Positions 57,001 through 64,000 of a DNA stretch of 64,000 nucleotides are shown piece by piece (the stretch's first letter is position 1; every line of letters begins with the position of its first letter). A program made the position numbers and the translations under genes. The notes beneath the pieces are model-generated. The model had not been told where the DNA came from. It was given only the letters and a program-made list of their open reading frames with translations, and made no database searches. Origin of the DNA: Chitinophaga agri (lineage in GTDB: Bacteria > Bacteroidota > Bacteroidia > Chitinophagales > Chitinophagaceae); assembly GCF_010093065.1 (NCBI RefSeq), contig NZ_CP048113.1, forward strand, positions 1,054,001 through 1,118,000, given 5' to 3'.

Positions 57001-57168
57001 TTCATTCAGGGCTACGACGGAGGCATTGGGTAGCAGTTCGCCCATGTCGGTACGTACGGTACCGGTAACCTGCATGCGGCTCTGTGCCTGCGAGGTCAGT
57101 GAAGCGCATGATAGCAGCATGTATAGCATCAGCAGCAGACGCCATGTCGGGTGGTAGAACATCTTCAT
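54010..57168 (-). CDS. SusC/RagA-family TonB-linked outer-membrane transporter
   Basis: A 1052-residue receptor with signal peptide (ending SLTSQAQ). After it comes a carboxypeptidase-like domain (VTGTVRTDMGELLPNASVVA), the TonB-box-like region (VVVIGYGTAKKKDVVGAF), the plug (LLIGKAAGVQVLQSSGGAGA, IIIRGTGSFTDINPLYVVDG) and the barrel ending in GIQLGF. There is no STN domain, so direct FecR contact through it is not predicted. It is the first gene of the SusCD unit; a small inverted repeat ACGCC-TGTA-GGCGT (57211-57224) lies upstream. Sigma/FecR genes precede it on the same strand. Confidence 0.95.
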   Translation of the reverse strand: MKMFYHPTWRLLLMLYMLLSCASLTSQAQSRMQVTGTVRTDMGELLPNASVVALNEKTKYSAGVMTDSNGVFRFSGLPPEGRYSLNVSYVGFETQQLRNVQLRSGGTLTFSVRLVRTVAALSDVVVIGYGTAKKKDVVGAFNVVTVKEAGAVNATNPSQLLIGKAAGVQVLQSSGGAGADAQIIIRGTGSFTDINPLYVVDGIQGTKNLFNTLNPQDIESITILKDASSTAIYGSAAANGVVIITTRKGKNGPPRVSFTSQWGIAKAWKQLHLLNAAQYVDALKDLAVTKNAVLPAKFNTEAVLQDSTDWQDAIFRDALVSENDLNISGGGEKVNYSLSATYINQQAILTNATNKRFQARVGLEETLGRFKFTQNLIFRQYAGNGNYANIVNAIQYAPYKPVLDPSVQGGYSILSNIDDYSNAINPLQDIAMKRQTSKSLAFFPQLSGEVRLINGLKFRSQFAAEVNSSRSNSYQQQYQSSNFLNQARQSMLTFSENSYYMLENYLSYDKLLGRHQLFLIAGQSYIDPGITNSSSIRGTGQPNDNIPNVVVASSQSVTSTYSNYARPSVISYYSRLNYTFDDKYILTASYRRDGASNFGPDNRYGNFVAGGLSWRFSEEKSVKRLIPVLSDGKISVSWGQTGNNNIPNFLNTARTYQGTPGGALVYSFGSTETFVSGTTLTTLSNPALKWEQTNQTDIGIDLAFLNNRLTIEADWYDRKSTGLLVTILLPASIGVSPTGNQPKKTVNAADARNRGFELTIGYADKISNDLSFNVSVNGSLNSNKVLSLGDQFSAPIQAGAFTPVPATTYTTAGAAIGSFYGYRLDHVARDAAEVAALNNGAAGKTGNPNAKYQEGLLPGDFIYKDLDGDGVLTAKDQEVLGNAIPKYIYGINAGITYKHFDLNLVLSGISGLKLLNGLKLTTDMMATGHNASTNILDRWRQQGDVATLPRLGQNATGNGNLRPSDWWLEDGSYLRLRNLTIGYSVPQNALNTITKGTLKSCRIYAAAQNLITLTKYTGYDPEVAGDYLFARGIDQGQVPQPRTFLAGIQLGF

Positions 57169-57252
57169 AACTGGAACGTGTTTTTATAACCGGGGCATAA
57201 CGATCCCCTGACGCCTGTAGGCGTATTGTGGAATATTACTATGATTGACGTA

Positions 57253-58299
57253 TTATTTCTTCTTAATAATGAATCCGCTGTCGTTTCGGATGAGCATCAG
57301 GTTATTGGGTAATGTCAGGTCCGTCAGGATCTTCGCCAGTGAGTCTGTCTTTTCAAACTTACCATCAAAGTAAATTTCAGTTACATCTGATGGATAATAA
57401 TAGATAGAAACCCCATAATAATTACTCAGCTGATCGAGCACCTGCGTCATTGGCTGATTGTCAAACTTATACCAGTCGGGCTTTACATGGCTGTCGCCAT
57501 TACGCCCTGCTTTTACTAATATATCCGTTTTGGTTGTGTTAAAGTTGGCTACGACCACTTTCCCTGTTTTACGGTAATAACGGAGTTCTTTTCCGGGTGT
57601 CAGCACTACATCACGCATGATCTTCTTTTCGGGAGGGCCGCCCTGTACCAATACTTTGCCCGTATTCAGTCGCACGGTGATCATATCTTCCCCTGTGATA
57701 GCCTTCACATGAAAAAACGTGCCCAGGGCCGTTGTCGCTATTTCACTGCTATATACCACGAAGGGATGTAGTTTATCTGCTTTCACATTAAACGATGCTT
57801 CTCCGGTCAGCTGTATCTGCCTGTTTTCACTAAACTGTTTACTATAGACCATGGTAGACGCCGGCTGTAGCTCAGCAACTGATCCATCGGATAATACAAT
57901 GACCATTGCCTTATCGCTCCTGTTTGCCTGGAACTCCTGCGCTTCAGCCGGAAAAGCTGCCGGACTCCGGTCAGCCACAGTTTTTGCTTTTCTGACGTCC
58001 CGGTCCACCAGTATCAATACACCTCCTATCAGCATACCAGACATTACAGCGGCTATTGCCAGTCGTTTCACCCATTTGGTGCGGCTATTGACCCTAGTCT
58101 GCTGGTGAATATTCTTCAGCCATTCGTGGGACACACCTTCCGGAAAATCGTCACCCTCCTTTAATGTCAAAAATTCCTCCTCCGGCAAATACTTCGCCAG
58201 CACCTCCGGATGCGCCTGCAGATATATGGCTACATCCCTGGCTTCTTCCTGTGTACATTGATTATTGAAAAAGCGTATCAGTAAGTCATCGTTGATCAT
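57253..58299 (-). CDS. FecR-family anti-sigma factor
   Basis: From ATG 58299 (MINDDLLIRFFNNQCTQEEA) the protein has 348 residues; the frame upstream begins with a TTG and is not needed. It has a cytoplasmic anti-sigma part (1-75), a membrane helix at about 77-98 (LAIAAVMSGMLIGGVLILV), the periplasmic FecR domain (VIVLSDGSVAELQPASTMVY, RQIQLTGEASFNVKAD) and a C-terminal DUF4974 domain (FDNQPMTQVLDQLSNYYGV). It should hold the adjacent sigma factor until the receptor signals. Confidence 0.93.
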   Translation of the reverse strand: MINDDLLIRFFNNQCTQEEARDVAIYLQAHPEVLAKYLPEEEFLTLKEGDDFPEGVSHEWLKNIHQQTRVNSRTKWVKRLAIAAVMSGMLIGGVLILVDRDVRKAKTVADRSPAAFPAEAQEFQANRSDKAMVIVLSDGSVAELQPASTMVYSKQFSENRQIQLTGEASFNVKADKLHPFVVYSSEIATTALGTFFHVKAITGEDMITVRLNTGKVLVQGGPPEKKIMRDVVLTPGKELRYYRKTGKVVVANFNTTKTDILVKAGRNGDSHVKPDWYKFDNQPMTQVLDQLSNYYGVSIYYYPSDVTEIYFDGKFEKTDSLAKILTDLTLPNNLMLIRNDSGFIIKKK

Positions 58300-58369
58300 G
58301 TTGTATACAGCTGATATAAGTAATACGTGTGTGAAAGGCAAACTACTTAGTCAAAACAAAAAAATAATT

Positions 58370-58924
58370 CTAAAAAGGAAAAAGCCAGACCAGGAGCAAT
58401 AACAGAAGGCCGAGATAGTGTTTTATCTGCCTGATCGCCTGGAAGATATGTGATTCTACGGTTCTGGATGAAAGTGACAGTTCATGGGCGATCTGCTGAT
58501 GGCTCATGCCTTTAAAACGACTCATTTCAAATACCTTACGACGCATGGGAGGCATTTCCTCCAACACATGGGCCAGTTTATGCTGCAATTCTTTTTCAGC
58601 CAGTCTGCCCCAGAGATCATCCAGAGGAAGCGTATAATTGGCTATTACATGTACCACCTTTTCCTGGTAGACCGTTTCCTTACGAAGAAGGTCTATCAGG
58701 GTAGTACGGGCTATCCTGAACAGCTGCAACTCTACACCTATATTGTCAGCCAGACTATCCCGGTAATTCCAAAATTTGATAAACGTAAGCTGTACCACCT
58801 CTTCTGCTATGAAGGGAGACTTTGTTTTACGGAGAATAAAATAGTAGATCCTTTTATGCCAGGAATAGTACACTTCATTAAATACCAATAGGTTACCTTG
58901 TTTCAAAGCAGCAATAGTATTCAC
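58370..58924 (-). CDS. ECF sigma factor (FecI/SigZ-like) with hydrophobic C-terminal tail
   Basis: A 184-residue sigma factor starting at a GTG (58924); no in-frame ATG lies near. Region 2 (FNEVYYSWHKRIYYFILRKT, then AEEVVQLTFIKFWNYRD) and region 4 (MPPMRRKVFEMSRFKGMSHQ, then SLSSRTVESHIFQAIRQI) are complete. The C-terminus ends in a ~15-residue hydrophobic stretch (YLGLLLLLLVWLFPF) beyond region 4, which could anchor the sigma to the membrane near FecR. Its gene is 70 bases ahead of the FecR gene. Confidence 0.92.
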   Translation of the reverse strand: MNTIAALKQGNLLVFNEVYYSWHKRIYYFILRKTKSPFIAEEVVQLTFIKFWNYRDSLADNIGVELQLFRIARTTLIDLLRKETVYQEKVVHVIANYTLPLDDLWGRLAEKELQHKLAHVLEEMPPMRRKVFEMSRFKGMSHQQIAHELSLSSRTVESHIFQAIRQIKHYLGLLLLLLVWLFPF

Positions 58925-59079
58925 AACGTGGCGTTTTACTATAGCAATTTAGATAAATCCGGGAATTTCCGGGAATTTAGTACTCATGCATATATGACAA
59001 CCCTGATAGACGTTCGTCAAATGAAAAAATATTCTCATTCTGGTAAAATATTTTCGCTGCCTGTTCGTCGATTACTCAT

Positions 59080-60201
59080 ATGAAGAAATTACTCAGGATA
59101 GCGATCAGATCCCTGAAGATAGCACTTTTACTAGTATTATTATTGACAATCACAGCGTTAATATATATGAGACATCCACTATTCGGGGAGAAGCCTTCCG
59201 GAAAGAGATTAGAACTAATCAAGCAATCGCCGCATTATAAAGATGGCCAGTTCCAAAACATTCACCACACACCTTCCCTGTCTGAAGGCTATAGTATGGG
59301 AGGCGTATTGTATGACTTCCTGTTTAAAAAACGGGTACGCCTGCGCCCCGTAGATTCGTTACCGTCCGTAAAAACAGATCTGCTGTCCCTCAGACCCGGT
59401 CAGGATATGTTAGTCTGGTTTGGTCACTCCTCCTATTTTATCCAGGCCAGCGGAAAACGTTTCCTGGCTGATCCGGTATTTTCTGGCAGCGCTTCACCGC
59501 TACCGGGTGGGACGAAGGCATTCAAAGGAGCTGATATTTACACGGTGGATGATTTCCCGAAAATAGACTACCTGTTCATATCTCACGACCATTACGACCA
59601 CCTGGACTATAAGACCATAGTCGCATTAAGGACCAAGGTAGGCAAAGTGATCTGCGGACTGGGCGTTGGTGCACATCTGGAAAGATGGGGCTATGCGTCT
59701 GACCAGATCATAGAAACAGACTGGTGGCAGGACATAGACCTGGGAGATGGCTTTATTGCCCATACAGCACCCACCCGTCATTTTTCCGGGAGAAGTTTTT
59801 CCAGGAATAATACATTATGGCAGTCCTACGTACTGCAAACGCCGGACATGAAGATCTATATAGGCGGTGATAGCGGATATGATACGCACTTTGCAGAGAT
59901 AGGAAATAAATTCGGTCCGATAGATTTTGCCATCCTTGAAAATGGCCAGTATGACGTTGCCTGGAAGTATATCCATATGCAACCGGAAGAAGTACTGCAG
60001 GCCGCCAAAGACCTGAAAGCAAAAAGACTGCTTCCCGTACATTCCTCCAAGTTTACATTAGGTAATCACCCCTGGGACGAACCTCTTAGGAGATTAAAAA
60101 AAATAGCAGACATGCCGCTGGCTACTCCCATGATAGGTCAGCTGGTGGACCTTCGCGACGATCAGCAGACATTTGAGTCGTGGTGGACAACCGTGAACTG
60201 A
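59080..60201 (+). CDS. Membrane-anchored MBL-fold hydrolase (UlaG/NAPE-PLD-like)
   Basis: A 373-residue protein. Residues 12-29 form an N-terminal membrane segment. The metallo-beta-lactamase motif HDHYDHLD is at 169-176, with SYFIQASGKRFLADPVFSG before it and TPTRHFSGRS, GGDSGY and PVHSSKF after it, the NAPE-PLD/UlaG layout. These enzymes cleave phosphodiesters or lactones; family members in lipids act on N-acyl-phosphatidylethanolamine. It is divergent from the sigma gene and 33 bases before the GIY-YIG gene, probably one transcript. Confidence 0.88.
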   Translation: MKKLLRIAIRSLKIALLLVLLLTITALIYMRHPLFGEKPSGKRLELIKQSPHYKDGQFQNIHHTPSLSEGYSMGGVLYDFLFKKRVRLRPVDSLPSVKTDLLSLRPGQDMLVWFGHSSYFIQASGKRFLADPVFSGSASPLPGGTKAFKGADIYTVDDFPKIDYLFISHDHYDHLDYKTIVALRTKVGKVICGLGVGAHLERWGYASDQIIETDWWQDIDLGDGFIAHTAPTRHFSGRSFSRNNTLWQSYVLQTPDMKIYIGGDSGYDTHFAEIGNKFGPIDFAILENGQYDVAWKYIHMQPEEVLQAAKDLKAKRLLPVHSSKFTLGNHPWDEPLRRLKKIADMPLATPMIGQLVDLRDDQQTFESWWTTVN

Positions 60202-60234
60202 GCCAAATGATACCGAAATATCGGCTATCTTTGT

Positions 60235-60675
60235 ATGATGTTCGACATTTTAAACAAATATAAAAAACAGGATCATTTCTTCCTCAAACCAGAACAAGAT
60301 CTGCAAAAGGTATGCAATGCACCAGCTGATAAAAGTGGTTTATATATTATCTATGCATTGAAAAAGGGCAGAGTGGAACTGATCTACATCGGCCACTCAG
60401 GAAAAATTGAAAAAGATGGTTCTCTGTCTATCAGAAAAGAAGGAGTAGGTGGCCTGAAAGACGAAATCATCAATGGTATGCAGTTTGGTAAAACACCGGC
60501 ACATATCGCCTGGAAGAAACAGATGAACAGAGAAAATATAGAGGCATTAAATATATACTGGTACGTTACCCACGATACCGGATATACGGATTGCCCGGAA
60601 GTAATAAAACGGAACTTATTAAGACAACATCAGGATATCTTTGGCGCTTTTCCCAAATGGAATAAAGCCGTCTAA
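60235..60675 (+). CDS. Stand-alone GIY-YIG-like protein
   Basis: A 146-residue protein. The pattern GLYIIY (35-40) followed 10 residues later by YIG (51-53) in LIYIGHSG is the GIY-YIG core, with a following basic/acidic helix region (RKEGVGGLKDEIIN, then AWKKQMNRENIEALNIYWYV). The classical arginine and glutamate of active GIY-YIG nucleases are hard to place; R67 or R99 and E106 are candidates. The start could be ATG 60238. It ends 15 bases before a 21-bp terminator stem. A nuclease role is likely but unproven. Confidence 0.7.
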   Translation: MMFDILNKYKKQDHFFLKPEQDLQKVCNAPADKSGLYIIYALKKGRVELIYIGHSGKIEKDGSLSIRKEGVGGLKDEIINGMQFGKTPAHIAWKKQMNRENIEALNIYWYVTHDTGYTDCPEVIKRNLLRQHQDIFGAFPKWNKAV

Positions 60676-60690
60676 ATTACTTCGCATATC

Positions 60691-60739
60691 TAATGGCCTT
60701 ATTTTAACAGCGGGCGTAGCTGTTAAAATAAGGCCATTA
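60691..60739 (+). terminator. Very strong hairpin terminator
   Basis: A perfect 21-bp stem (60691-60711 with 60719-60739) around a 7-base loop (GGGCGTA) directly follows the GIY-YIG gene. Confidence 0.88.
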
Positions 60740-60796
60740 ATAAAATAATTAGCCTGCTGCGGTTTTGTTGCATACACTCTTAAGTGTTTTCTCAAA

Positions 60797-61473
60797 ATGT
60801 CTCATCTGCTTACCTACAACTTCAAAAAGCAGAATAATCTGATCCTCGAATTCAGCCGCAACTATCGGTTCACGGGGTTGCATACTTTATTTAACACAGT
60901 GATACAAACGTATAATTACAAGACCATTAATGCTATCAATAACACGAATACATTGTCCGCCCGGGAGGAAGTTTCTATAAGCTGTTTAATACCAACATCG
61001 CGAGGTCTAAATCTATTTATTTCACTTATAAATACAACCGTGAAACCAATTTTCTGCAAAGCGTGTTTGACTCCGTCTCCGCTAACGTGTTCTACTACTC
61101 TAACCGGCTTTTTAACAGCAGGAATACTCATACATTAAATACAGGCGCAAGGAAAGGTTTTTACTTTGAACCGGTTTATAACAGGCTCGATGTAAGTGGT
61201 GGATTCACCTACACCGCCAGTAGGTACACAACGTTTATCAGTAACAGCGAAGTGCCCGCTAGCTCCGAATTGTGGGAACCCTTTATGGTTGTGGGATTCA
61301 CACCTAGAAACTCCTGGATACAGGAAGTGACCGGCCGCATTCAGTGGACTAATATTACATTCAAATGTGACGTTAAAACTATAACAGAAACCGATCTATC
61401 ATTACGAGATTTTGTACTTTATCACGACACACTTTATGTCGACGAATTAGCCGCATATAGGAAATGTGTGTAA
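60797..61473 (+). pseudogene. Broken outer-membrane beta-barrel gene, 5'-truncated and frameshifted
   Basis: The first frame (60797 onward) encodes barrel strands (YNFKKQNNLILEFSRNYRF, LFNTVIQTYNYKTINAINNT). Near 60955-60962 the coding pattern passes to the frame two bases on (PGGSFYKLFNTNIARS, IYFTYKYNRETNFLQ), continuing through VFYYSNRLFNSRNTHTLN to the stop at 61471-61473. The strands resemble the C-terminal OMP_b-brl domain of Bacteroidota TonB receptors. The N-terminal part (plug, CPD) is missing: the remnant begins only 57 bases after the terminator 60691-60739. Confidence 0.7.
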
Positions 61474-61712
61474 ACAAAACTATTGTACACGCTACGGCAG
61501 GTATAGCCGGTAACCAGTAGACCATTCTCTCATTACCCACGATCCGGCAAAGGAACAGTTAAAGAGTATCAACGGGAAACGGGTGATGAATAACTGAAAG
61601 ACAGGTTAAAACAATAAATAAATTTTCACAGTTGATGATATAAATACATCATAACCGTTCATAATGTGGACAATTATCGATTCACTCGGACAGTACGACG
61701 GTATGTTTTGGC

Positions 61713-61730
61713 GGTATCACTGGTGATACC
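61713..61730. promoter_or_regulatory. Operator-like palindrome GGTATCAC-TG-GTGATACC
   Basis: Perfect 8-bp inverted arms with a 2-base spacer, flanked by TTTTGGC on the left and AAAAATG on the right. The site ends 26 bases before the -7 box at 61757, placing it around the -35 to -55 region of the oxidoreductase promoter. The size suits a dimeric winged-helix repressor or activator such as an HxlR- or MarR-type protein. Confidence 0.55.
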
Positions 61731-61756
61731 AAAAATGATACATACTGTACAAATCG

Positions 61757-61764
61757 TAATTTTG
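61757..61764 (+). promoter_or_regulatory. -7 box TAATTTTG of the oxidoreductase gene
   Basis: An exact match to TAnnTTTG, 24 bases before the start codon at 61789. No TTTG -33 box is at the right distance, so activation through the palindrome is conceivable. Confidence 0.5.
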
Positions 61765-61788
61765 CATCGAACTATCGAAATAAATATT

Positions 61789-62889
61789 ATGGACGCAAAT
61801 AAGAAGATAAAAGTCGGAATAATAGGCGTTACGCCGGAGCGCGGATGGGCAGGAATGTCACATGTACCCGCACTGAAAGCTTTACCAGGATATGAAATTA
61901 CGGCGCTTTCAACGCGTAACAAAGAAAATATACCAGCGCTAAAGAGCATCGTAGATGTACCTCATGTTTACCAAAGTGTGCAGGAACTTGTATCCAGCCC
62001 AGACGTAGATCTGGCAGTAGTATCCGTGAGAGTGCCATTGCATGCAGGAATTATTAAAGACGCCTTCGCTGCAGGGAAAAATGTATTAAGTGAATGGCCC
62101 CTGGGAAAAACATTACAGGAAGCCGAAGACCTTTCACAAATGGCAAAAGAAAAGGCACTGCAGGGATATATTATGTTACAATCAAGGGCAGTACCTGCCA
62201 TTCGGTATGTAAAGGATTACATCAGCCAGGGGCATATAGGAGAAGTACTTTCTACCAGTATGATAGGTTCAGGTATCATATATGGAGAGTACATTCTTAA
62301 AGCTAATGATTATACCGCGGATCCGGAAAATGGCACAGGGATGATAAATGTAACTTTCGGTAATGCAGTTGATGCCCTCGCATATGTGCTGGGCGAATTC
62401 ACCGAGCTGTCTGCCACCACTGCTATCCGGCGGAAAACCGCAAAAATGGTAGAAACAGGTGAAGAAGTACCTGTTGGTACGGCGGACCAGGTGGCGGTCA
62501 CAGGCACATTACAGGGCGGAGCGGTTGCGAGTATACATTTCAGAGGCGGTATGTTTTCCGGGACTAACTTTTTCTGGGAAATAAACGGCACAAAAGGAGA
62601 TATACAAATCTCTGCCCCGGGCGGCAGCCTTGCTGTCTTCGACGTTACCGTTAAAGCCAGCACAGGTAAAGATGGCGCCATGGAGCCCCTTGCGATTCCG
62701 GACGAATATAACCTGGTTTCAGGTGGTTCTCTACCTAACATTCCGCTTAATGTTGGCCAGATCTATCAACTAATACAGCAGGGAACAGCTCCGACATTCA
62801 GTGATGCGGTGATCCGCCATAGGATGATCGCTGCTATCCAGCTAGCTGCTGCAACGGGAACAAGGCAGCGCTACAGTCTGGACAAATAA
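61789..62889 (+). CDS. Gfo/Idh/MocA-family NAD(P)-dependent oxidoreductase
   Basis: From ATG 61789 (MDANKKIKVGIIGVTPERGW) the protein has 366 residues; a longer frame adds 41 residues lying inside the promoter. The Rossmann fingerprint is modified (VGIIGVTPERGWAG), followed by ITALSTRNKE, VSVRVPLHA and the SEWPLGKTLQEAEDL motif (EKP replaced by EWP). The C-terminal domain contains GTADQVAVTGTLQGG and INGTKGDIQISAPGG. Galactose-1-dehydrogenase-like (Gal80-type) members share this EWPLG variant, so a sugar or polyol substrate is likely. A terminator follows. Confidence 0.9.
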   Translation: MDANKKIKVGIIGVTPERGWAGMSHVPALKALPGYEITALSTRNKENIPALKSIVDVPHVYQSVQELVSSPDVDLAVVSVRVPLHAGIIKDAFAAGKNVLSEWPLGKTLQEAEDLSQMAKEKALQGYIMLQSRAVPAIRYVKDYISQGHIGEVLSTSMIGSGIIYGEYILKANDYTADPENGTGMINVTFGNAVDALAYVLGEFTELSATTAIRRKTAKMVETGEEVPVGTADQVAVTGTLQGGAVASIHFRGGMFSGTNFFWEINGTKGDIQISAPGGSLAVFDVTVKASTGKDGAMEPLAIPDEYNLVSGGSLPNIPLNVGQIYQLIQQGTAPTFSDAVIRHRMIAAIQLAAATGTRQRYSLDK

Positions 62890-62922
62890 GATCCCCGACA
62901 TAGTATATAAAAACTTTTGTTC

Positions 62923-62964
62923 ACAAGAGCGGAATGGACATTAACATGTCCGTTCCGCTCTTGT
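62923..62964 (+). terminator. Terminator after the oxidoreductase
   Basis: An 18-bp stem (62923-62940 with 62947-62964) has a single wobble and a 6-base loop. It lies 33 bases past the stop codon. Confidence 0.8.
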
Positions 62965-63137
62965 CACATCCCCCAATATACCCCCTCTTACCTACAGCTA
63001 TAAAAAACGCCCCCTATGTCAGCCGCCTCCTATTAACAAAAAAGTTGGATGAAATGGAATAATTGCTCTGGGGCGCATAATAGACCTTTACAACACAGAT
63101 ACACAAATAAATAACCGTTTAAAAATGGAGGTATATT

Positions 63138-63437
63138 ATGCCGTTTGTAAATGTAAAATTAGTAGAAGGTGTTTTTTCCAGCGAAGAAAAACACGCCCTG
63201 GCTGCAGCCTTGACAGATGTGATGGTGAAATTTGAAGGTTCGGAGGCTTTCAGGGAAACGGTCTGGGTACTGATCGAAGAACTTCATCCTGATGGCTGGC
63301 ATATTGGAGGCCGGGGCTGGGCAGGGCCGCAATCATTGGAAGAAACACTTACCCGACAGAAGAACATCATCGAAAGTGTGACCAGCCATCCAAAAACACG
63401 CCAGGAATGGGCAGCAGCAGCACCAGTAAAAGAATAA
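63138..63437 (+). CDS. 4-oxalocrotonate tautomerase-family protein
   Basis: A 99-residue protein opening MPFVNVKLVEGVFSSEEKHA, which puts the catalytic proline directly after the initiator methionine (P2), the hallmark of the tautomerase superfamily. The body (LTDVMVKFEGSEAFRETVWV) fits a single beta-alpha-beta unit, with a longer C-terminal extension (WHIGGRGWAGPQSLEETL) than the 62-residue enzymes. It probably acts on a small keto acid or enol as a cytosolic trimer or hexamer. A leader with GGAGG lies at 63128-63132. Confidence 0.9.
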   Translation: MPFVNVKLVEGVFSSEEKHALAAALTDVMVKFEGSEAFRETVWVLIEELHPDGWHIGGRGWAGPQSLEETLTRQKNIIESVTSHPKTRQEWAAAAPVKE

Positions 63438-63562
63438 AAGCATCGGCGCTGGTATTACTTCCAGGAATGCGAGCAGAAAAGGAACAACACCACGTTAGTC
63501 TATAGCTGTGGCCCAGTATGCATAGACATGACGAATTAGATTATTTGCTAAAACAAAACACG

Positions 63563-64000
63563 ATGCAACAGCAGTCAAAACAAAAAAACAACTATGTTAT
63601 TCTATCATTGAGCGTAAAAATCGTCTTACTTATGGCGCTTACTATTTCTGCCTCACAAACTTTCAGCCAGGTGAAAGATTACGCTACAGATCCTAATTTG
63701 TCTGTCGCTACAAAAAACTTCCTGAAATTAATAAATACCGGGGGACCCGGATTGGAGACAATGTCGCCAACAGATGCAAGAATGGTGCTGGTGAACGCAC
63801 AATCTGTTAAAGTTGATTTGTCCGGCATTGACGAGTCAGAAAAAACTATAACCGCCGGCGGTTATACAATAAAGCTGAACATTGTACGCCCTGCCGGAGT
63901 AAAAACAAAATTACCAGTATTCATGTTTATTCACGGCGGAGGCTGGGTATTGGGTGACTATCCTACGCATAAGCGTATGGTACGTGACCTGGTAGTCCTT
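63563..64000 (+). CDS. Secreted HSL-type alpha/beta hydrolase (esterase), C-terminus outside the window
   Basis: The frame from ATG 63563 stays open to the window end (146 codons). After a basic start (MQQQSKQKNNY) comes a signal segment (VKIVLLMALTISASQTFSQ). The fragment then contains VFMFIHGGGWVLGDYPTHKR, the HGGGW oxyanion motif of hormone-sensitive-lipase-type esterases (about residues 124-128). The serine elbow lies beyond the edge. It follows the tautomerase by 125 bases and may be co-expressed. Confidence 0.85.
   Translation, partial: MQQQSKQKNNYVILSLSVKIVLLMALTISASQTFSQVKDYATDPNLSVATKNFLKLINTGGPGLETMSPTDARMVLVNAQSVKVDLSGIDESEKTITAGGYTIKLNIVRPAGVKTKLPVFMFIHGGGWVLGDYPTHKRMVRDLVVL

Larger units (their letters stand above)
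61474..61788. other. Intergenic region carrying the oxidoreductase promoter
   Basis: About 315 bases between the broken barrel gene and the oxidoreductase. No gene is seen. The right part holds a perfect palindrome at 61713-61730 and a TAnnTTTG box at 61757-61764. Confidence 0.6.

Noticed and set aside
58300..58341. TTG start extending the FecR protein by 14 residues
   Set aside because: The added residues are not FecR-like, and ATG 58299 gives the family N-terminus.
61666..61788. Upstream start adding 41 residues to the oxidoreductase
   Set aside because: The added stretch contains the operator palindrome and -7 box, so it is not coding.
1..64000. CRISPR arrays, insertion sequences or prophage
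   Set aside because: I saw no regularly spaced direct repeats, transposase or integrase motifs, or phage structural genes on either strand.

Overview
The window reads as chromosomal DNA of a Bacteroidota member, most likely Chitinophagaceae and close to Chitinophaga. The pointers are a SusC/SusD pair with its own ECF sigma factor and FecR-type anti-sigma factor, a second TonB receptor paired with a DUF4249 lipoprotein, a secreted GH5 enzyme with a type IX secretion sorting domain, a GH10 xylanase, many lipoproteins and AraC regulators, and TAnnTTTG-like promoter boxes. I see no tRNA, rRNA, CRISPR array, transposase or phage genes. Gene identities rest on motifs read by eye, not on database searches.

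Layout. 1-6081: end of a secreted protein, modular GH5 hydrolase, a two-gene small-protein operon, a lectin-tailed zinc metalloprotease lipoprotein, and a HAD phosphatase. 6082-11026: a very long inverted repeat followed by a solitary 1450-residue WGR/SUKH-like/TPR protein. 11066-22720: acyl-lipid desaturase, a second metalloprotease of the same family with a different tail, small proteins, an SDR-AraC pair, an IorA-IorB type molybdenum hydroxylase, and an AlkX/YcaQ-type glycosylase. 22797-27377: TlpA-like protein, an AT-rich phosphoethanolamine transferase and GH10 xylanase. 27505-34446: Crp/Fnr regulator, DUF1330 protein, Tet(X)-like flavin monooxygenase, cupin-AraC-SnoaL group, HNH protein, VOC protein, ferredoxin.

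34777-41117: RNase H, small secreted proteins, a frame-broken secreted protein, a class C beta-lactamase-like hydrolase and an AlkD-like protein. 41254-48095: DUF4249/TonB receptor unit with a decayed FecR gene and a TlpA protein, divergent from a histidine kinase/response regulator pair. 48364-51933: ABM-domain proteins, a DJ-1/PfpI remnant, an alpha/beta hydrolase and an AraC regulator. 51996-58924: the complete sigma-FecR-SusC-SusD nutrient uptake locus. 59080-64000: MBL-fold hydrolase, small GIY-YIG protein, a broken outer-membrane barrel gene, a Gfo/Idh/MocA oxidoreductase behind a clear operator-like palindrome, a tautomerase and the start of an esterase.

Themes. Plant-polymer use (GH5, GH10, SusCD) sits beside envelope functions (phosphoethanolamine transferase, desaturase, TonB receptors), DNA alkylation repair (AlkX, AlkD) and small-molecule or drug modification (Tet(X)-like, IorAB, SDR, ABM). 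Four genes are visibly decayed. The least explained elements are the 67-bp inverted repeat before the WGR giant, the two tail-swapped metalloproteases, and the palindrome in front of the oxidoreductase.
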